49,988 nucleotides of DNA, from the NCBI GenBank assembly GCA_017512905.1, contig JAFWEL010000072.1:1-49988 (forward strand). Reading direction: 5' to 3'. The translations under genes and the position numbers were made by a program. Every line of letters starts with the position of its first letter. Position 1 is the first letter of the stretch. Origin of the DNA: Clostridia bacterium (GTDB lineage: Bacteria > Bacillota > Clostridia > Christensenellales > Aristaeellaceae). Shown here piece after piece: positions 1-9,801 of the stretch. The notes under the pieces were generated by a model, which was given only the letters and a program-made list of their open reading frames with translations, was not told where the DNA came from and ran no database searches.

Positions 1-105
1 AGCTCCCTCTGGGAGGGAGCCTTAAAAAGGCCCTGTTTCCAGCACTTTCCCAAAGCCTCCCTCTCAGAGGGAGGTGGCCCCGTAGGGGCCGGAAGGAGTC
101 CGTCA
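1..105. repeat. Palindromic intergenic repeats
   Basis: Two hairpin-forming units lie in tandem. At 1-21, GGCTCCCTC-type arms face each other; at 54-78 the arms are CCTCCCTCT and AGAGGGAGG, followed by the palindromic GGCCCCGTAGGGGCC. No reading frame fits. Similar CTCCCTCT palindromes are, from general knowledge, common dispersed elements in gut Clostridia. They could act as terminators or be miniature mobile repeats. Confidence 0.5.
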
Positions 106-126
106 CCCCATATTCTGACTAACGCC

Positions 127-159
127 ATTCTGATTTGTCGCAACGCGACAAATCAGAAT
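127..159. repeat. Host palindrome family, copy 1
   Basis: A perfect inverted repeat with 15-bp arms (ATTCTGATTTGTCGC and its complement) around a 3-base loop. It is the first of five related copies in the host part of the window (others at 963, 3385, 4449 and 9761), all between genes. The conserved outer arm is AATTCTGATTT; the inner stem and loop vary. Confidence 0.85.
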
Positions 160-233
160 TTAGCCGACTGAGCAGATACTCACGGCGAAAAGAAATGAGC
201 CGCGATTAACGACTCATTGGGTATTGTGTCACA

Positions 234-749
234 TCATTCAAACAGCTTTGAGGGCAGCTTCTTCAGCCCGTAGATCATCGGCAGTCCCAGCGCGTAACAT
301 ACCGCCAGCTCGCCCAGGGCGACGGTGGCCATGTTGAACAGCAGCGTGGGGACGCTGACCGGGTCGCCGGGGGCGCGCACGTAGGCGAAGTACACCACCG
401 GGCCGACGATCAGGCCGTTGAAGATCGCGGGGAAGAGGGCGGCCAGCGGGGGCTTTTCCCGGCATTTGCGGGTGCAGATCGCCGCCAGCAGCGTGGCGAT
501 GGCACCCAGCACCACGTCGAACCAGATGCCCCCGCCCAGCCAGTTGGCCAGCAGGCAGCCAACGAACAGGCCGGGTATCGCGTCCGGGGTGAGTGTGGGC
601 ATCAGTGTCATCACCTCGGCGATGCGGAACTGGACGGCGCGGAAGCTGATGGGCTGGAAGATCAGCGTCAGCACCACGTAGATCGCGGCAATCACGCCGG
701 CGCGGGCGAGGACGCGGCTGTTGAAGGGGGACTGTGTGGGTTGGCTCAT
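234..749 (-). CDS. queT: QueT-type ECF transporter substrate-binding membrane subunit (queuosine precursor)
   Basis: A 171-residue hydrophobic protein with about five membrane segments. The N-terminal helix (VIAAIYVVLTLIFQPIS) is followed by AVQFRIAEVMTLMPTL and GLFVGCLLANWLGGG, which match the QueT family of small S-components. These bind a queuosine precursor and work with a shared ECF energizing module, which is not encoded here. I chose the ATG at 749 because AGGAGG lies 11 bases upstream; a longer frame to 872 only covers leader RNA. A candidate preQ1 riboswitch and attenuator precede it, which supports the substrate. Substrate identity is inferred from family and leader. Confidence 0.8.
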   Translation of the reverse strand: MSQPTQSPFNSRVLARAGVIAAIYVVLTLIFQPISFRAVQFRIAEVMTLMPTLTPDAIPGLFVGCLLANWLGGGIWFDVVLGAIATLLAAICTRKCREKPPLAALFPAIFNGLIVGPVVYFAYVRAPGDPVSVPTLLFNMATVALGELAVCYALGLPMIYGLKKLPSKLFE

Positions 750-789
750 GAGGTCTTTCCTCCTGTTATCTGAGACATGTCCCCCATAA

Positions 790-900
790 AACAAAAGATA
801 CGGTGTCCCCGCGCCCTGAAAACGCCCTTTCGGGCGCAAACCTGGTTTTGTTTTTTCAGGATGCCCAAGCATCCGTCAGACAGGAGGGCTTCGAACTGTC
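790..900 (-). promoter_or_regulatory. Candidate preQ1 riboswitch with attenuator, upstream of queT
   Basis: On the minus strand the leader holds a 5-bp stem GACAG/CTGTC (879-900) enclosing a C-rich loop, TTCGAAGCCCTC. Then come an accessory hairpin GGATGC/GCATCC (859-874), an A-rich tail GAAAAAACAAAAC, and a CGCCC-GAAA-GGGCG hairpin followed by TTTT (819-837). A stem with a C-rich loop plus an A-rich tail is the preQ1-I-like layout, with the terminator as expression platform. The accessory hairpin makes it atypical. The class is inferred; a covariance-model search would decide. Confidence 0.45.
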
Positions 901-962
901 TCGTATGATGTTGTGGCTGTAAGTATACGCCCGTAGGCGATCGGGTTCAACAGAGGGGAGGT

Positions 963-1003
963 AAATTCTGGTTTATCGAGCCCTGCTCGACAAATCAGAA
1001 TTT
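963..1003. repeat. Host palindrome family, copy 2
   Basis: Arms of 18 bases (963-980 and 986-1003) with two mismatches around the loop CCCTG. The outer arm AAATTCTG and the right arm CTCGACAAATCAGAATTT are shared with copies 3 and 4. Confidence 0.85.
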
Positions 1004-1042
1004 GCCGGGCATTCGTCAATTGTTAAATTATCAGTTATTTCC

Positions 1043-1073
1043 TTGACCCTGCCCCTGGGTCAGGGTATATGCT
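1043..1073 (+). promoter_or_regulatory. MerR-type promoter and operator
   Basis: TTGACC (1043-1048) and TATGCT (1068-1073) are 19 bp apart, the over-long spacing typical of MerR-activated promoters. The spacer contains the perfect dyad ACCCTG-N9-CAGGGT (1046-1066). It lies 25 bases upstream of the MerR-family gene, so autoregulation is likely. Confidence 0.7.
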
Positions 1074-1097
1074 GTTTGGCGAGGGGAGGCGATTGCC

Positions 1098-1832
1098 GTG
1101 ATGACGGTGGGGGAGGTCAGCGCTTTGACGGGCGTGAGCATTCGGGCGCTGCGCCATTACGACAGGATCGGGCTGTTGCCTCCGGCGGCGGTGTCGGAGG
1201 CGGGCTATCGGCTGTACGACGAATCGAGCCTGGAGCGGCTGTCCGCCATACTGATCTTCAGGGAGCTGCAATTTCCACTGAAGGACATCCGGGCCATACT
1301 GGACAGCCCGGTCTATGAGCGAAACCGGGCTCTGGACCAGCAAATTGAGCTGCTGCGCCTGAAGGCGGAGCATCTGGAGAACCTGATCGACCTGGCGAAG
1401 GGTATCAAATTACTGGGGGTGAAGTATATGAATTTCACGGCGTTTGACACGCAGAAGATTGACGAATACGCACGGCAGGCCAAGGCCAGCTACGGACAGA
1501 CGGCGGAATATAAGGAGTACATGCAGAAGTCTGCGGGGCGCACAAGGGAGGAAGAGAAGCAATTGGGGATGGAGCTGATGGCCCTGCTGGCGGCCTTTGG
1601 CGGTATGCTGGATATGGACCCGGCGAGCGAAATCCCCCAGGCCCAGGTGGCGAAGGTGAAGGCCTTCATCACCGAAAACATGTATGCCTGCTCTGACGGG
1701 ATCCTGCGGAACCTGGGCCGCATGTACGCCAGCGCGGAAAGCATGCGGGATAACATCGACGCCGCCGGCGGTCCCGGCACGGCGGAATATGCCCATCGGG
1801 CCATCGAGGCGTGGTGCTCGAGTAAGCATTGA
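1098..1832 (+). CDS. MerR-family transcriptional regulator with TipAS-like C-terminal domain
   Basis: Residues 1-70 form a winged-helix MerR DNA-binding domain (MTVGEVSALTGVSIRALRHY, then YDRIGLLPP and the AGYRLYDE wing). A coiled-coil dimerization helix follows (about 75-110, ending LIDLAKGIK). The C-terminal 130 residues resemble the TipAS ligand-binding domain of TipA/Mta-like multidrug sensors (KSAGRTREEEKQLG, GMLDMDPASEIPQAQVAKVK). Start is GTG 1098 or the adjacent ATG 1101; GGGGAGG lies just upstream. The 19-bp-spaced promoter with a dyad points to autoregulation. The ligand is unknown; TipAS domains typically sense thiopeptides or hydrophobic drugs. Confidence 0.85.
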   Translation: MMTVGEVSALTGVSIRALRHYDRIGLLPPAAVSEAGYRLYDESSLERLSAILIFRELQFPLKDIRAILDSPVYERNRALDQQIELLRLKAEHLENLIDLAKGIKLLGVKYMNFTAFDTQKIDEYARQAKASYGQTAEYKEYMQKSAGRTREEEKQLGMELMALLAAFGGMLDMDPASEIPQAQVAKVKAFITENMYACSDGILRNLGRMYASAESMRDNIDAAGGPGTAEYAHRAIEAWCSSKH

Positions 1833-1895
1833 CTAATCAAAATCTCCATGATAAACTAAATGGACACAGGGAATAATATCCATGGAGGTGCTTAT

Positions 1896-2435
1896 ATGGA
1901 ATTCAAGGGTTCAAGGACCGAAGCCAATCTGATGGCTGCCTTCGCGGGGGAATCCCAGGCCCGCAACAAGTACGATTACTATGCTTCCCAGGCCAAGAAG
2001 GACGGCTATGTGCAGATTGCGGCGATCTTCGAGGAGACCGCGAAGAACGAGAAGGAGCACGCGAAAATGTGGTTCAAGCTGCTCCACGGCGGCAAGGTGC
2101 CCACCACCACCCAGAATCTGAATGACGCCGCCGACGGCGAGAACTTCGAGTGGACAGACATGTACAAGAAGTTCGCCGAAGAGGCCCATGCCGAGGGCTT
2201 TGAGGATATCGCCAGGCAGTTCGAGGGCGTCGCCGCCATCGAAAAGGAGCATGAGGAGCGCTATCGCAAGCTGCTGGCCAACATCGAGGGTGGCCTGGTG
2301 TTCAGCCGCGAGGGCGACATGATCTGGCAGTGCAGCAATTGCGGCCACATCCACATCGGCAAGCAGGCCCCCGAGGTCTGCCCGGTGTGCAACCATCCCC
2401 AGAGCTATTTCCAGATCAAGGCGGTAAATTATTGA
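1896..2435 (+). CDS. rbr: Rubrerythrin
   Basis: A 179-residue non-haem iron peroxidase that reduces hydrogen peroxide in anaerobes. The N-terminal ferritin-like four-helix domain carries the diiron ligands in [32 protein letters not shown] and [13 protein letters not shown]. The C-terminal rubredoxin-like domain has CSNCG and CPVCNHP. The length is normal for the family. The ATG at 1896 is preceded by GGAGGTG; an upstream in-frame ATG at 1860 lacks a site. It follows the MerR gene by 63 bases and may be transcribed separately. It supports an anaerobic, oxygen-exposed host. Confidence 0.95.
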   Translation: MEFKGSRTEANLMAAFAGESQARNKYDYYASQAKKDGYVQIAAIFEETAKNEKEHAKMWFKLLHGGKVPTTTQNLNDAADGENFEWTDMYKKFAEEAHAEGFEDIARQFEGVAAIEKEHEERYRKLLANIEGGLVFSREGDMIWQCSNCGHIHIGKQAPEVCPVCNHPQSYFQIKAVNY

Positions 2436-2458
2436 TCCGCTGAAAAGAGCCAAAGAGC

Positions 2459-2521
2459 GGAATGAGGGGACGGTTCCTTATTCCAACTGGAGAGTGGAAT
2501 AAGGAACCGTCCCCTCATTCC
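2459..2521. repeat. Long perfect palindrome between convergent genes
   Basis: Two perfect 27-bp arms (2459-2485 and 2495-2521) surround a 9-base loop. The core GAGGGGACGGTTCCTTATTC resembles REP-like repeats containing GGGGACGGTTC that I recall from many Firmicutes genomes. It lies between the convergent rubrerythrin and riboflavin transporter genes and could terminate both. Confidence 0.8.
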
Positions 2522-2522
2522 G

Positions 2523-3125
2523 TCATTCCGCGCGTTGGGTGTTGGTGCCCTTCAGGAACGGCGACAGGGGCTTGTAGATGATAAAGGTGATCGCCACGCT
2601 GATCAGGCCTTTGATGAAGGTGAAGGGGCAGTTGAACCAGATCAGCGCCTGCCACAGGTTTTGCACCTTCGGGTTGATGGCCTGGTACATGCCGATGATG
2701 GCCTCCATGGGCATGAAGGCGGTGTAGATGGGGTAGACCACGTAGTAGTTCACGAAGATGCTGACGATGGCCATGGTGGCCGCGCCTACCAGCGATCCGA
2801 TCAGCGCGCCCTTGCGGGTGCGGTTTTTCTTGTAGATCAGCCCGGCCGGCACCACGAACAGCACGCCCAGCAGGAAGTTGCACAGCGTGCCCACGCCGCC
2901 AGAGGAGCTCTTCATCAGGCTGACCAGGTTCTTTACCAGGCACACCGCCGCGCCGGCCAGGGGGCCGTAGGCGAACGCGCCGATCAGCGCAGGCAGCTCG
3001 GCCAGGTCCAGCTTGATGAACGAGGGCATCAGCGGCACAGGGAAGGCCAGGAACATTAGCACCACGGATACAGCCGCCAGCATTGCGGTGCCCACCAGCT
3101 TGCGGGTCTTGGATACGGTTGTCAT
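2523..3125 (-). CDS. ribU: RibU-type ECF riboflavin transporter S-component
   Basis: A 200-residue integral membrane protein with about six hydrophobic segments. Family signatures include LMFLAFPVPLMPSFIKLDLA near the N-terminus, then DLAELPALIGAFAYGPLAG, VKNLVSLM and the GVGTLCNFLLG stretch. It imports riboflavin together with the ECF energy-coupling module. The ATG at 3125 has AGGAGG 9 bases upstream. The FMN riboswitch in its leader directly supports the substrate. Its stop lies against the palindrome at 2459-2521. Confidence 0.92.
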   Translation of the reverse strand: MTTVSKTRKLVGTAMLAAVSVVLMFLAFPVPLMPSFIKLDLAELPALIGAFAYGPLAGAAVCLVKNLVSLMKSSSGGVGTLCNFLLGVLFVVPAGLIYKKNRTRKGALIGSLVGAATMAIVSIFVNYYVVYPIYTAFMPMEAIIGMYQAINPKVQNLWQALIWFNCPFTFIKGLISVAITFIIYKPLSPFLKGTNTQRAE

Positions 3126-3149
3126 CGTTGTAGACCTCCTGTCAAAAGG

Positions 3150-3182
3150 AACGCGCCCGCGGGATTCGTCCCGGGGCGCGGA
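3150..3182 (-). terminator. Expression-platform hairpin of the FMN riboswitch
   Basis: On the minus strand, CGCGCCC-type and GGGCGCG arms form a GC-rich stem between the aptamer and the ribU ribosome binding site, followed by TTCCTTTT. It could be a terminator formed when FMN is bound. Confidence 0.6.
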
Positions 3183-3212
3183 CTTTTCTGCACAGGCGCG
3201 TTTGCTTGCGTT

Positions 3213-3325
3213 GTCTTCTTCCATCCAGACTGTACTGTCGGTACCGGAATTGCGCCGGTTCATGCCGCCAAAGCGGCTCGCGGACTATACCGCCGGTCGG
3301 GAATCTCACCCTGCCCCGAAGACGG
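3213..3325 (-). promoter_or_regulatory. FMN riboswitch (RFN element)
   Basis: Read on the minus strand, the leader contains conserved RFN blocks: GGGGCAGGGTGAGATTCCC, GACCGGCGGTATAGTCCGCG, then AACCGGCGCAATTCCGGT and ACCGACAGT. These form the six-helix FMN aptamer, closed by GTCTTC/GAAGAC ends. It sits between the promoter and ribU and should shut the transporter off when FMN is high. Confidence 0.95.
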
Positions 3326-3343
3326 ATCATACGATCCATATAA

Positions 3344-3372
3344 GTTATACCGCTATAACAGTATGATGTCAA
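3344..3372 (-). promoter_or_regulatory. Housekeeping promoter of ribU
   Basis: On the minus strand, TTGACA (3372-3367) and TATAAC (3349-3344) are separated by exactly 17 bp, a near-consensus sigma-A promoter just upstream of the FMN aptamer. Confidence 0.85.
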
Positions 3373-3384
3373 TTAAAAACAGGT

Positions 3385-3441
3385 AAATTCTGATTTGGCG
3401 GGGTTCCGTGTGATCAGCATCAGCTCGACAAATCAGAATTT
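3385..3441. repeat. Host palindrome family, copy 3
   Basis: Left arm AAATTCTGATTTGGCG (3385-3400) and right arm CTCGACAAATCAGAATTT (3424-3441) are separated by 23 bases. The loop is longer than in the other copies, and the right arm is identical to that of copy 2. Confidence 0.75.
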
Positions 3442-3480
3442 GCATGACTGATTTTCAGAAGCTATAAAGGAGGCAATCCC

Positions 3481-4425
3481 ATGCCTGATTCCATCATCAT
3501 CGGCGCGGCGATCGTGGACATTCCACTCTCCCCGGTCACGCCGGACATCCTCAGTGCCCATTCCACGCCGCTGGAGCGTATCGCTATGGGTCTGGGCGGC
3601 GACGCTGCCAACGAGGCGCTGGTGCTGGCCCGGCTGGGGCATTCTCCAGCGCTGGTCAGCGTGGTGGGCGACGACGCCCCCGGCGACTTCGTGCGCCGCA
3701 CCCTCTCCCGGTCGGGGGTGGATGTCGCCGCCGTGGCAGTGAAGGAGGACCTGGACACCGGCATCAACGTCGTGCTGGTGCGCCCCGACGGCGAGCGTGG
3801 CTTCATCACCAGCCGTAGCGGCAGCCTGCGCCGCCTTTCCCTCCCGGACATACTGCCCGCCCTGGATTCCCCGGCCCTTGCAGATGTGAAGGTTGCCTGT
3901 ATGGCCAGCCTGTTCGTCTCCCCCGAATTGACCCTCGAAGATACCGCAGTCCTGTTCGACGCGCTGAAGGCCCGGGGCCTGACCCTCTGCGCCGACACCA
4001 CCCGACCCAAGCGCGGCGAGACCCTGCGGGAGGCGGGCGCGGCCCTGTCCCGGCTGGACTACTTCTTTCCAAACCTGGATGAGGCCGCGGCCCTCACCGG
4101 CCGGCGCAACCCCGACGCTGTGGCCGACGCGCTTCTTAACTGCGGCGTGAAGCATGTGGCGCTGAAGCTGGGCCGTGACGGCTGCCTGCTGGCGGGCCGA
4201 AATGAGCGCCACCTCATCCCGGCCATACCCGGCATACAATGCGTGGACACCACTGGCGCGGGCGACACCTTCGCCGGGGCGTTCATTGCCGCGATTCTCG
4301 AGGGCAAATCCTTTGTCGACTGCGGCTGCTACGCCAATGCCGCTGCGTCACTGTGCGTGGAATCCGTCGGCGCGACGGTGGGAGGGTGGACCCGGAAGGA
4401 TGTGTTGCGGAGGTACCGGGGATGA
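3481..4425 (+). CDS. PfkB-family carbohydrate kinase
   Basis: A 314-residue ribokinase-like sugar kinase that phosphorylates a sugar or nucleoside with ATP. The N-terminal substrate half carries MGLGGDAANEALVLARLG and VSVVGDDAPGDFVRRTL. The C-terminal half has LDYFFPNLDEAAALTG, LKLGRDGCLL and the PfkB signature DTTGAGDTFAGAF with the catalytic aspartate of GAGD. AAAGGAGG lies 9 bases before the ATG. There is no operon partner: palindromes flank it on both sides and gyrA converges. Substrate (ribose, fructose, adenosine or other) cannot be told from sequence. Confidence 0.9.
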   Translation: MPDSIIIGAAIVDIPLSPVTPDILSAHSTPLERIAMGLGGDAANEALVLARLGHSPALVSVVGDDAPGDFVRRTLSRSGVDVAAVAVKEDLDTGINVVLVRPDGERGFITSRSGSLRRLSLPDILPALDSPALADVKVACMASLFVSPELTLEDTAVLFDALKARGLTLCADTTRPKRGETLREAGAALSRLDYFFPNLDEAAALTGRRNPDAVADALLNCGVKHVALKLGRDGCLLAGRNERHLIPAIPGIQCVDTTGAGDTFAGAFIAAILEGKSFVDCGCYANAAASLCVESVGATVGGWTRKDVLRRYRG

Positions 4426-4448
4426 TGGCTGAAGCTGGTCGAATATAC

Positions 4449-4489
4449 AAATTCTGATTTATCGAGCAGGGCTCGATAAATCAGAATTT
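4449..4489. repeat. Host palindrome family, copy 4
   Basis: Perfect 18-bp arms (4449-4466 and 4472-4489) around the loop CAGGG, 24 bases after the stop of the PfkB kinase gene. It is likely a transcript-end hairpin as well as a repeat. Confidence 0.85.
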
Positions 4490-4515
4490 CACCGTACTGC
4501 ACAATCCGCCAAAGC

Positions 4516-4590
4516 GCAAAGGGTCCCCGCTCCGAACGGAATGACGCGATCTACAACATCGTCATCCTGAACGGAGCAAGGGACCCTTCG
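4516..4590. terminator. Long imperfect hairpin between convergent kinase gene and gyrA
   Basis: Arms at 4516-4549 and 4559-4590 share AAGGGTCCC, GCTCCG and GATGACG blocks with a few mismatches, followed on the plus strand by TTCGTTTTATTT. It resembles the GTCATCCTGA-GCGGAGC dispersed repeats seen in many bacterial genomes. It probably ends transcription from both sides. Confidence 0.6.
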
Positions 4591-4606
4591 TTTTATTTGA
4601 AACGAA

Positions 4607-7108
4607 TCAGATCTCGTCGTCGCTCACGGTCTCATTCCCGTCCTCGGGACCTTCGACCTCTTCCTCCTCCGGCTCCTCCTCGGCCTCGGCCCGGGCCACG
4701 CAGACCACCTTGCTTTCCTCGGCCACGCGCATCAGGCGCACGCCCTGGGTGTTGCGGCCCAGCGTGGAGATGCTGCCTACGGGCACGCGGATGATGGTGC
4801 CGTCGTCGGTGATCAGCAGGATGTCCTCGGCCTCGTCGGCCAGCAGCTGGCAGGTGAGCCTGCCGGTCTTGGGCGTCAGGTTCATGGCCTTGATGCCCTT
4901 GCCGCCGCGGCTCTGCACCCGGTACTCGTCGATCTCGGTCAGCTTGCCGTAGCCGTTCTCGGTGATGGACAGCACCTTCATGTCCGGGAACACCGGGCAC
5001 ATATCCACCACTGCGTCGCCGGGGTTCAGGTCCATGGATTTCACGCCCATGGCCGCGCGGCCGATGGGGCGCATGTCCGTCTCGGGGAAGCGTATGGCCA
5101 TGCCGTCGCGGGTACCCAGCAGCATCTCGTAGCTGCCGTCGGTCAGCGCCACGCCGATCAGCTCGTCGTCCTCCCGCAGCACCAGGGCGATCAGGCCGCT
5201 CTTGCGCAGGTTCGTGAACTCGCTTAGTTCGGTGCGCTTGATGACGCCGTTCCTCGTCGCCATGATCAGGTAGTGGCCCGCCACCTTCTCCGCCGGCACC
5301 GGCAGCAGCGCCTTCACCTTCTCGCCGGCGTCCAGCTGCAGCAGGTTCACGATGGCGGTGCCCCTGGCCGTACGTCCGGCCTCGGGGATCTGGTAGCAGT
5401 TCAGCTGGTACACCCGGCCCCGGTTGGTGAAGAACATCAGCGTGTCGTGGGTGTTGACCACGTACATCTGCTCCACGAAGTCCTCCTCCCGGGTGGTGGC
5501 CCCGACGATGCCCTTGCCGCCCCGCTTCTGGGCGCGGTAGGTGGCCTTGGGCAGGCGCTTCACGTAGCCGTAGTGGGTCAGCGTGACCACCATGTCCTCC
5601 TCGGCGATCAGGTCCAGCATGTCGATCTCGCCCTCCAGGGCGGAGATCTCGGTGCGGCGCTCGTCGGCGTACTTGCGCTTGATCTCGGTCAGCTCATCCT
5701 TGATGATGCCCAGCACCATGCTCTCGTTGGCGAGCACCTCCTTGTAGTAGGCGATCATCTTCTGCAGCTCGGCATACTCCGCCTCGATCTTGTCCCGTTC
5801 CAAACCGGTCAGGCGCTGCAAACGCATGTCCAGTATGGCCTGGGCCTGGCGCTCGGAAAGGCCGAAGCGGCTCATCAGCCCCTCCTTGGCTTCCTGGCCG
5901 GTGCGGCTGGAGCGGATCAGCCTGATGACCTCGTCGATGTTGTCCAGGGCGATGATCAGGCCCTCCAGGATGTGGCTGCGGGCCTCGGCCTTGTTCAGGT
6001 CGTACTGGGTGCGGCGGCGTATCACGTCCTCCTGATGCTCCAGGTAGTGGTGGATCATCTGTCGCAGGGAAAGTATCTTCGGAGTGCCGTCCACCAGGGC
6101 CAGCATGATGGCCCCGAAGGTGTCCTGCAGCTGGGTGTGCTTGTACAGCGTGTTCAGCACCACGTTGGCATTGACATCCCGCTTCAGCTCGATAACGATG
6201 CGCATGCCCTCGCGGTCGGACTCGTCGCGGATGTCGCTGATGCCCTCCACGGTCTTTTCGTGGACCATCTCGGCGATCTTCTCGATCAGCTTGGCCTTGT
6301 TGACCATGTAGGGAATCTCGGTGACGACGATCCGCTGACGGCCCTGGGACATCTCCTCGATCTCGCTCTTGGCGCGAACGATGATGCGGCCGCGGCCCTC
6401 GTGGTAGGCGTCGTAGATGCCTCGCTTGCCCAGGATCACGCCGCCGGTGGGGAAATCCGGGCCCTTCACGAACTGCATCAGGTCGTCCACGGTGCATTCG
6501 GGATGGTCGATGTAATGCACGCAGGCGTCGATCACCTCGCCCAGGTTGTGGGGCGGGATGTTCGTCGCCATGCCCACGGCGATGCCGCTGGAGCCGTTCA
6601 CCAGCAGGTTCGGGAAGCGGCTGGGCATCACGGCGGGCTGCATCAGGGTCTCGTCGAAGTTCGGATAGAAGTCGACGGTCTCCTTCTCGATGTCCCGCAC
6701 CATCTCCATGCTCAGCTTTGAAAGCCGCGCCTCGGTGTAACGCATGGCGGCCGCGCCGTCGCCGTCCACCGAGCCGAAGTTGCCCTGGCCCTCGATCAGC
6801 GTGTAGCGGATGGAGAAATCCTGGGCCAGGCGCACCATGGCGTCGTAGACCGAGCTGTCGCCGTGGGGATGGTATTTACCAAGCACGTCGCCCACGATGC
6901 GCGCCGACTTCCTGAAGGGCTTGTCCGGCGTGATGCCCATCTCGTTCATCGAATAGAGAATACGGCGATGCACCGGCTTCAGGCCGTCGCGCACGTCGGG
7001 CAGGGCGCGGGTGACGATAACCGCCATGGCGTAGCTGATGAACGATTTTTTCAGTTCATCCTCTATATTCAGGGGTGTCAGTTTTCCGATGTTGAATTCG
7101 TCGGGCAT
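4607..7108 (-). CDS. gyrA: DNA gyrase subunit A
   Basis: An 833-residue subunit that cuts and rejoins DNA in the A2B2 gyrase introducing negative supercoils. The N-terminal breakage-reunion domain has the catalytic tyrosine in [11 protein letters not shown] (Y124). The quinolone region is [17 protein letters not shown], with serine and aspartate at the positions equivalent to E. coli S83 and D87, as in quinolone-sensitive enzymes. The C-terminal six-blade domain contains the GyrA-box QKRGGKGI, separating it from topoisomerase IV ParC. It ends in an acidic tail ([15 protein letters not shown]). GGAGG precedes the ATG at 7108. It lies downstream of gyrB but is interrupted from it by a repeat-flanked gene. 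Confidence 0.97.
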   Translation of the reverse strand: MPDEFNIGKLTPLNIEDELKKSFISYAMAVIVTRALPDVRDGLKPVHRRILYSMNEMGITPDKPFRKSARIVGDVLGKYHPHGDSSVYDAMVRLAQDFSIRYTLIEGQGNFGSVDGDGAAAMRYTEARLSKLSMEMVRDIEKETVDFYPNFDETLMQPAVMPSRFPNLLVNGSSGIAVGMATNIPPHNLGEVIDACVHYIDHPECTVDDLMQFVKGPDFPTGGVILGKRGIYDAYHEGRGRIIVRAKSEIEEMSQGRQRIVVTEIPYMVNKAKLIEKIAEMVHEKTVEGISDIRDESDREGMRIVIELKRDVNANVVLNTLYKHTQLQDTFGAIMLALVDGTPKILSLRQMIHHYLEHQEDVIRRRTQYDLNKAEARSHILEGLIIALDNIDEVIRLIRSSRTGQEAKEGLMSRFGLSERQAQAILDMRLQRLTGLERDKIEAEYAELQKMIAYYKEVLANESMVLGIIKDELTEIKRKYADERRTEISALEGEIDMLDLIAEEDMVVTLTHYGYVKRLPKATYRAQKRGGKGIVGATTREEDFVEQMYVVNTHDTLMFFTNRGRVYQLNCYQIPEAGRTARGTAIVNLLQLDAGEKVKALLPVPAEKVAGHYLIMATRNGVIKRTELSEFTNLRKSGLIALVLREDDELIGVALTDGSYEMLLGTRDGMAIRFPETDMRPIGRAAMGVKSMDLNPGDAVVDMCPVFPDMKVLSITENGYGKLTEIDEYRVQSRGGKGIKAMNLTPKTGRLTCQLLADEAEDILLITDDGTIIRVPVGSISTLGRNTQGVRLMRVAEESKVVCVARAEAEEEPEEEEVEGPEDGNETVSDDEI

Positions 7109-7142
7109 TATGAGGCCTCCGTTTCAGTAGAAAGGTTGTTCG

Positions 7143-7651
7143 GAGGGAACAGGGAACAGGGAACAGGGAACAGGAATAGCTGAATCAGCGGGCCTTGATC
7201 GCTTGTTTGTTTCCGAGTGACTGTAGAATCCGGGTCAATATTCTGGCAACTTCCTTGCACAATCCAATGGCTTTTACAGTATCCGCCTCCTGAATATAAC
7301 CCAGGTCAACACACAGTATGATTTGGGTTTCAAGCTCATAGCTTGACCCTCTCGCCACAGATAAAAAATGTGCATATTCCTTTGGGCTGGTTCTTCCATA
7401 GCCCTCCGCAATATTGGAGGGAATGGAGACCGAGGAACGGCGGATTTGGTCTGCCAGAGCATAGTTTTCCTCCCTGGGTAGCAACCGAGCCAACAAGTAG
7501 GCCGTTTTCGTCAGCTCCATCGCCCTTTTCCAGGCGATAAGGTCCTTATAGTCGTCAACCCTCGTGTCTATCATCGTCAATTCCTTGCGTGTGTCGTTGC
7601 CGGTACGGCAACCGCTATTCCTGTTCCCTGTTCCCTGTTCCCTGTTCCCTC
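7143..7651. mobile_element. 509-bp element with perfect 38-bp terminal inverted repeats
   Basis: The ends at 7143-7180 and 7614-7651 are exact inverted copies over 38 bp. Each consists of four tandem GGGAACA-type heptamers followed by a short unique end (GGAATAGC). The interval holds only the four-helix-bundle gene, whose stop lies 4 bases inside the left repeat. It sits exactly between gyrB and gyrA. No target duplication is obvious. The TIR structure suggests a mobile or mobilizable unit without its own transposase. Confidence 0.75.
7185..7574 (-). CDS. Four-helix-bundle protein (23S rRNA intervening-sequence protein family)
   Basis: A 129-residue protein with the family pattern: DLIAWKRAMELTKTAYLLA, FPREE-like LLPREENYALADQIRRSSVS, IPSNIAEGYGR, then EYAHFLSVARGSSYELETQI and a C-terminal helix. 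Members are found inside 23S rRNA intervening sequences and as free-standing genes, and are structurally related to the Avd accessory proteins of diversity-generating retroelements. The biochemical role is not settled. The start ATG at 7574 has AAGGAA upstream; a longer frame would read into the terminal repeat. No 23S gene or reverse transcriptase is near. Confidence 0.85.
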   Translation of the reverse strand: MIDTRVDDYKDLIAWKRAMELTKTAYLLARLLPREENYALADQIRRSSVSIPSNIAEGYGRTSPKEYAHFLSVARGSSYELETQIILCVDLGYIQEADTVKAIGLCKEVARILTRILQSLGNKQAIKAR

Positions 7652-7676
7652 TCTCATCTGTCACATCATTCCGCAC

Positions 7677-9662
<1,986 letters not shown>

Positions 9663-9670
9663 TTATATTA

Positions 9671-9699
9671 ATTATACCACTGTAGCGCATGGGCATACA
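9671..9699 (-). promoter_or_regulatory. Putative gyrB promoter
   Basis: On the minus strand, TATAAT (9676-9671) lies 17 bp downstream of TGTATG (9699-9694), about 60 bases before the gyrB start. The -10 is consensus; the -35 is weak. Confidence 0.5.
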
Positions 9700-9760
9700 G
9701 CAAGAGCAGGTAAACAATCTCCCTGGAAATATACATTTAACGCACAGACGCGAGCGAGGA

Positions 9761-9801
9761 GCAAATTCTGATTTGTCGCGTTGCGACAAATCAGAATTTG
9801 C
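9761..9801. repeat. Host palindrome family, copy 5, at the host-phage junction
   Basis: Perfect 19-bp arms (9761-9779 and 9783-9801) around the loop GTT. It is the closest match to copy 1 (same GATTTGTCGC inner stem). It lies between gyrB and the recombinase and overlaps the last codons of the recombinase frame. Confidence 0.85.

Noticed and set aside
2461-2519. CRISPR repeat
   Set aside because: There are only two arms in inverted orientation with a 9-base loop; no direct repeat-spacer array exists anywhere in the window.
3142-3372. Peptide frames over the FMN riboswitch
   Set aside because: The conserved RNA blocks explain the sequence; the frames have no ribosome binding site.
5273-6721. 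Long plus-strand open frame of 482 codons inside gyrA
   Set aside because: It is the complement of gyrA, has His/Leu/Val-rich low-complexity translation and no family resemblance, and no ribosome site of its own.
7185-7574. Diversity-generating retroelement accessory gene (avd)
   Set aside because: No reverse transcriptase, template repeat or variable target gene is nearby.
7143-7651. 23S rRNA intervening sequence inside an rRNA gene
   Set aside because: The flanks are gyrA and gyrB, with no rRNA sequence; only the protein family matches.
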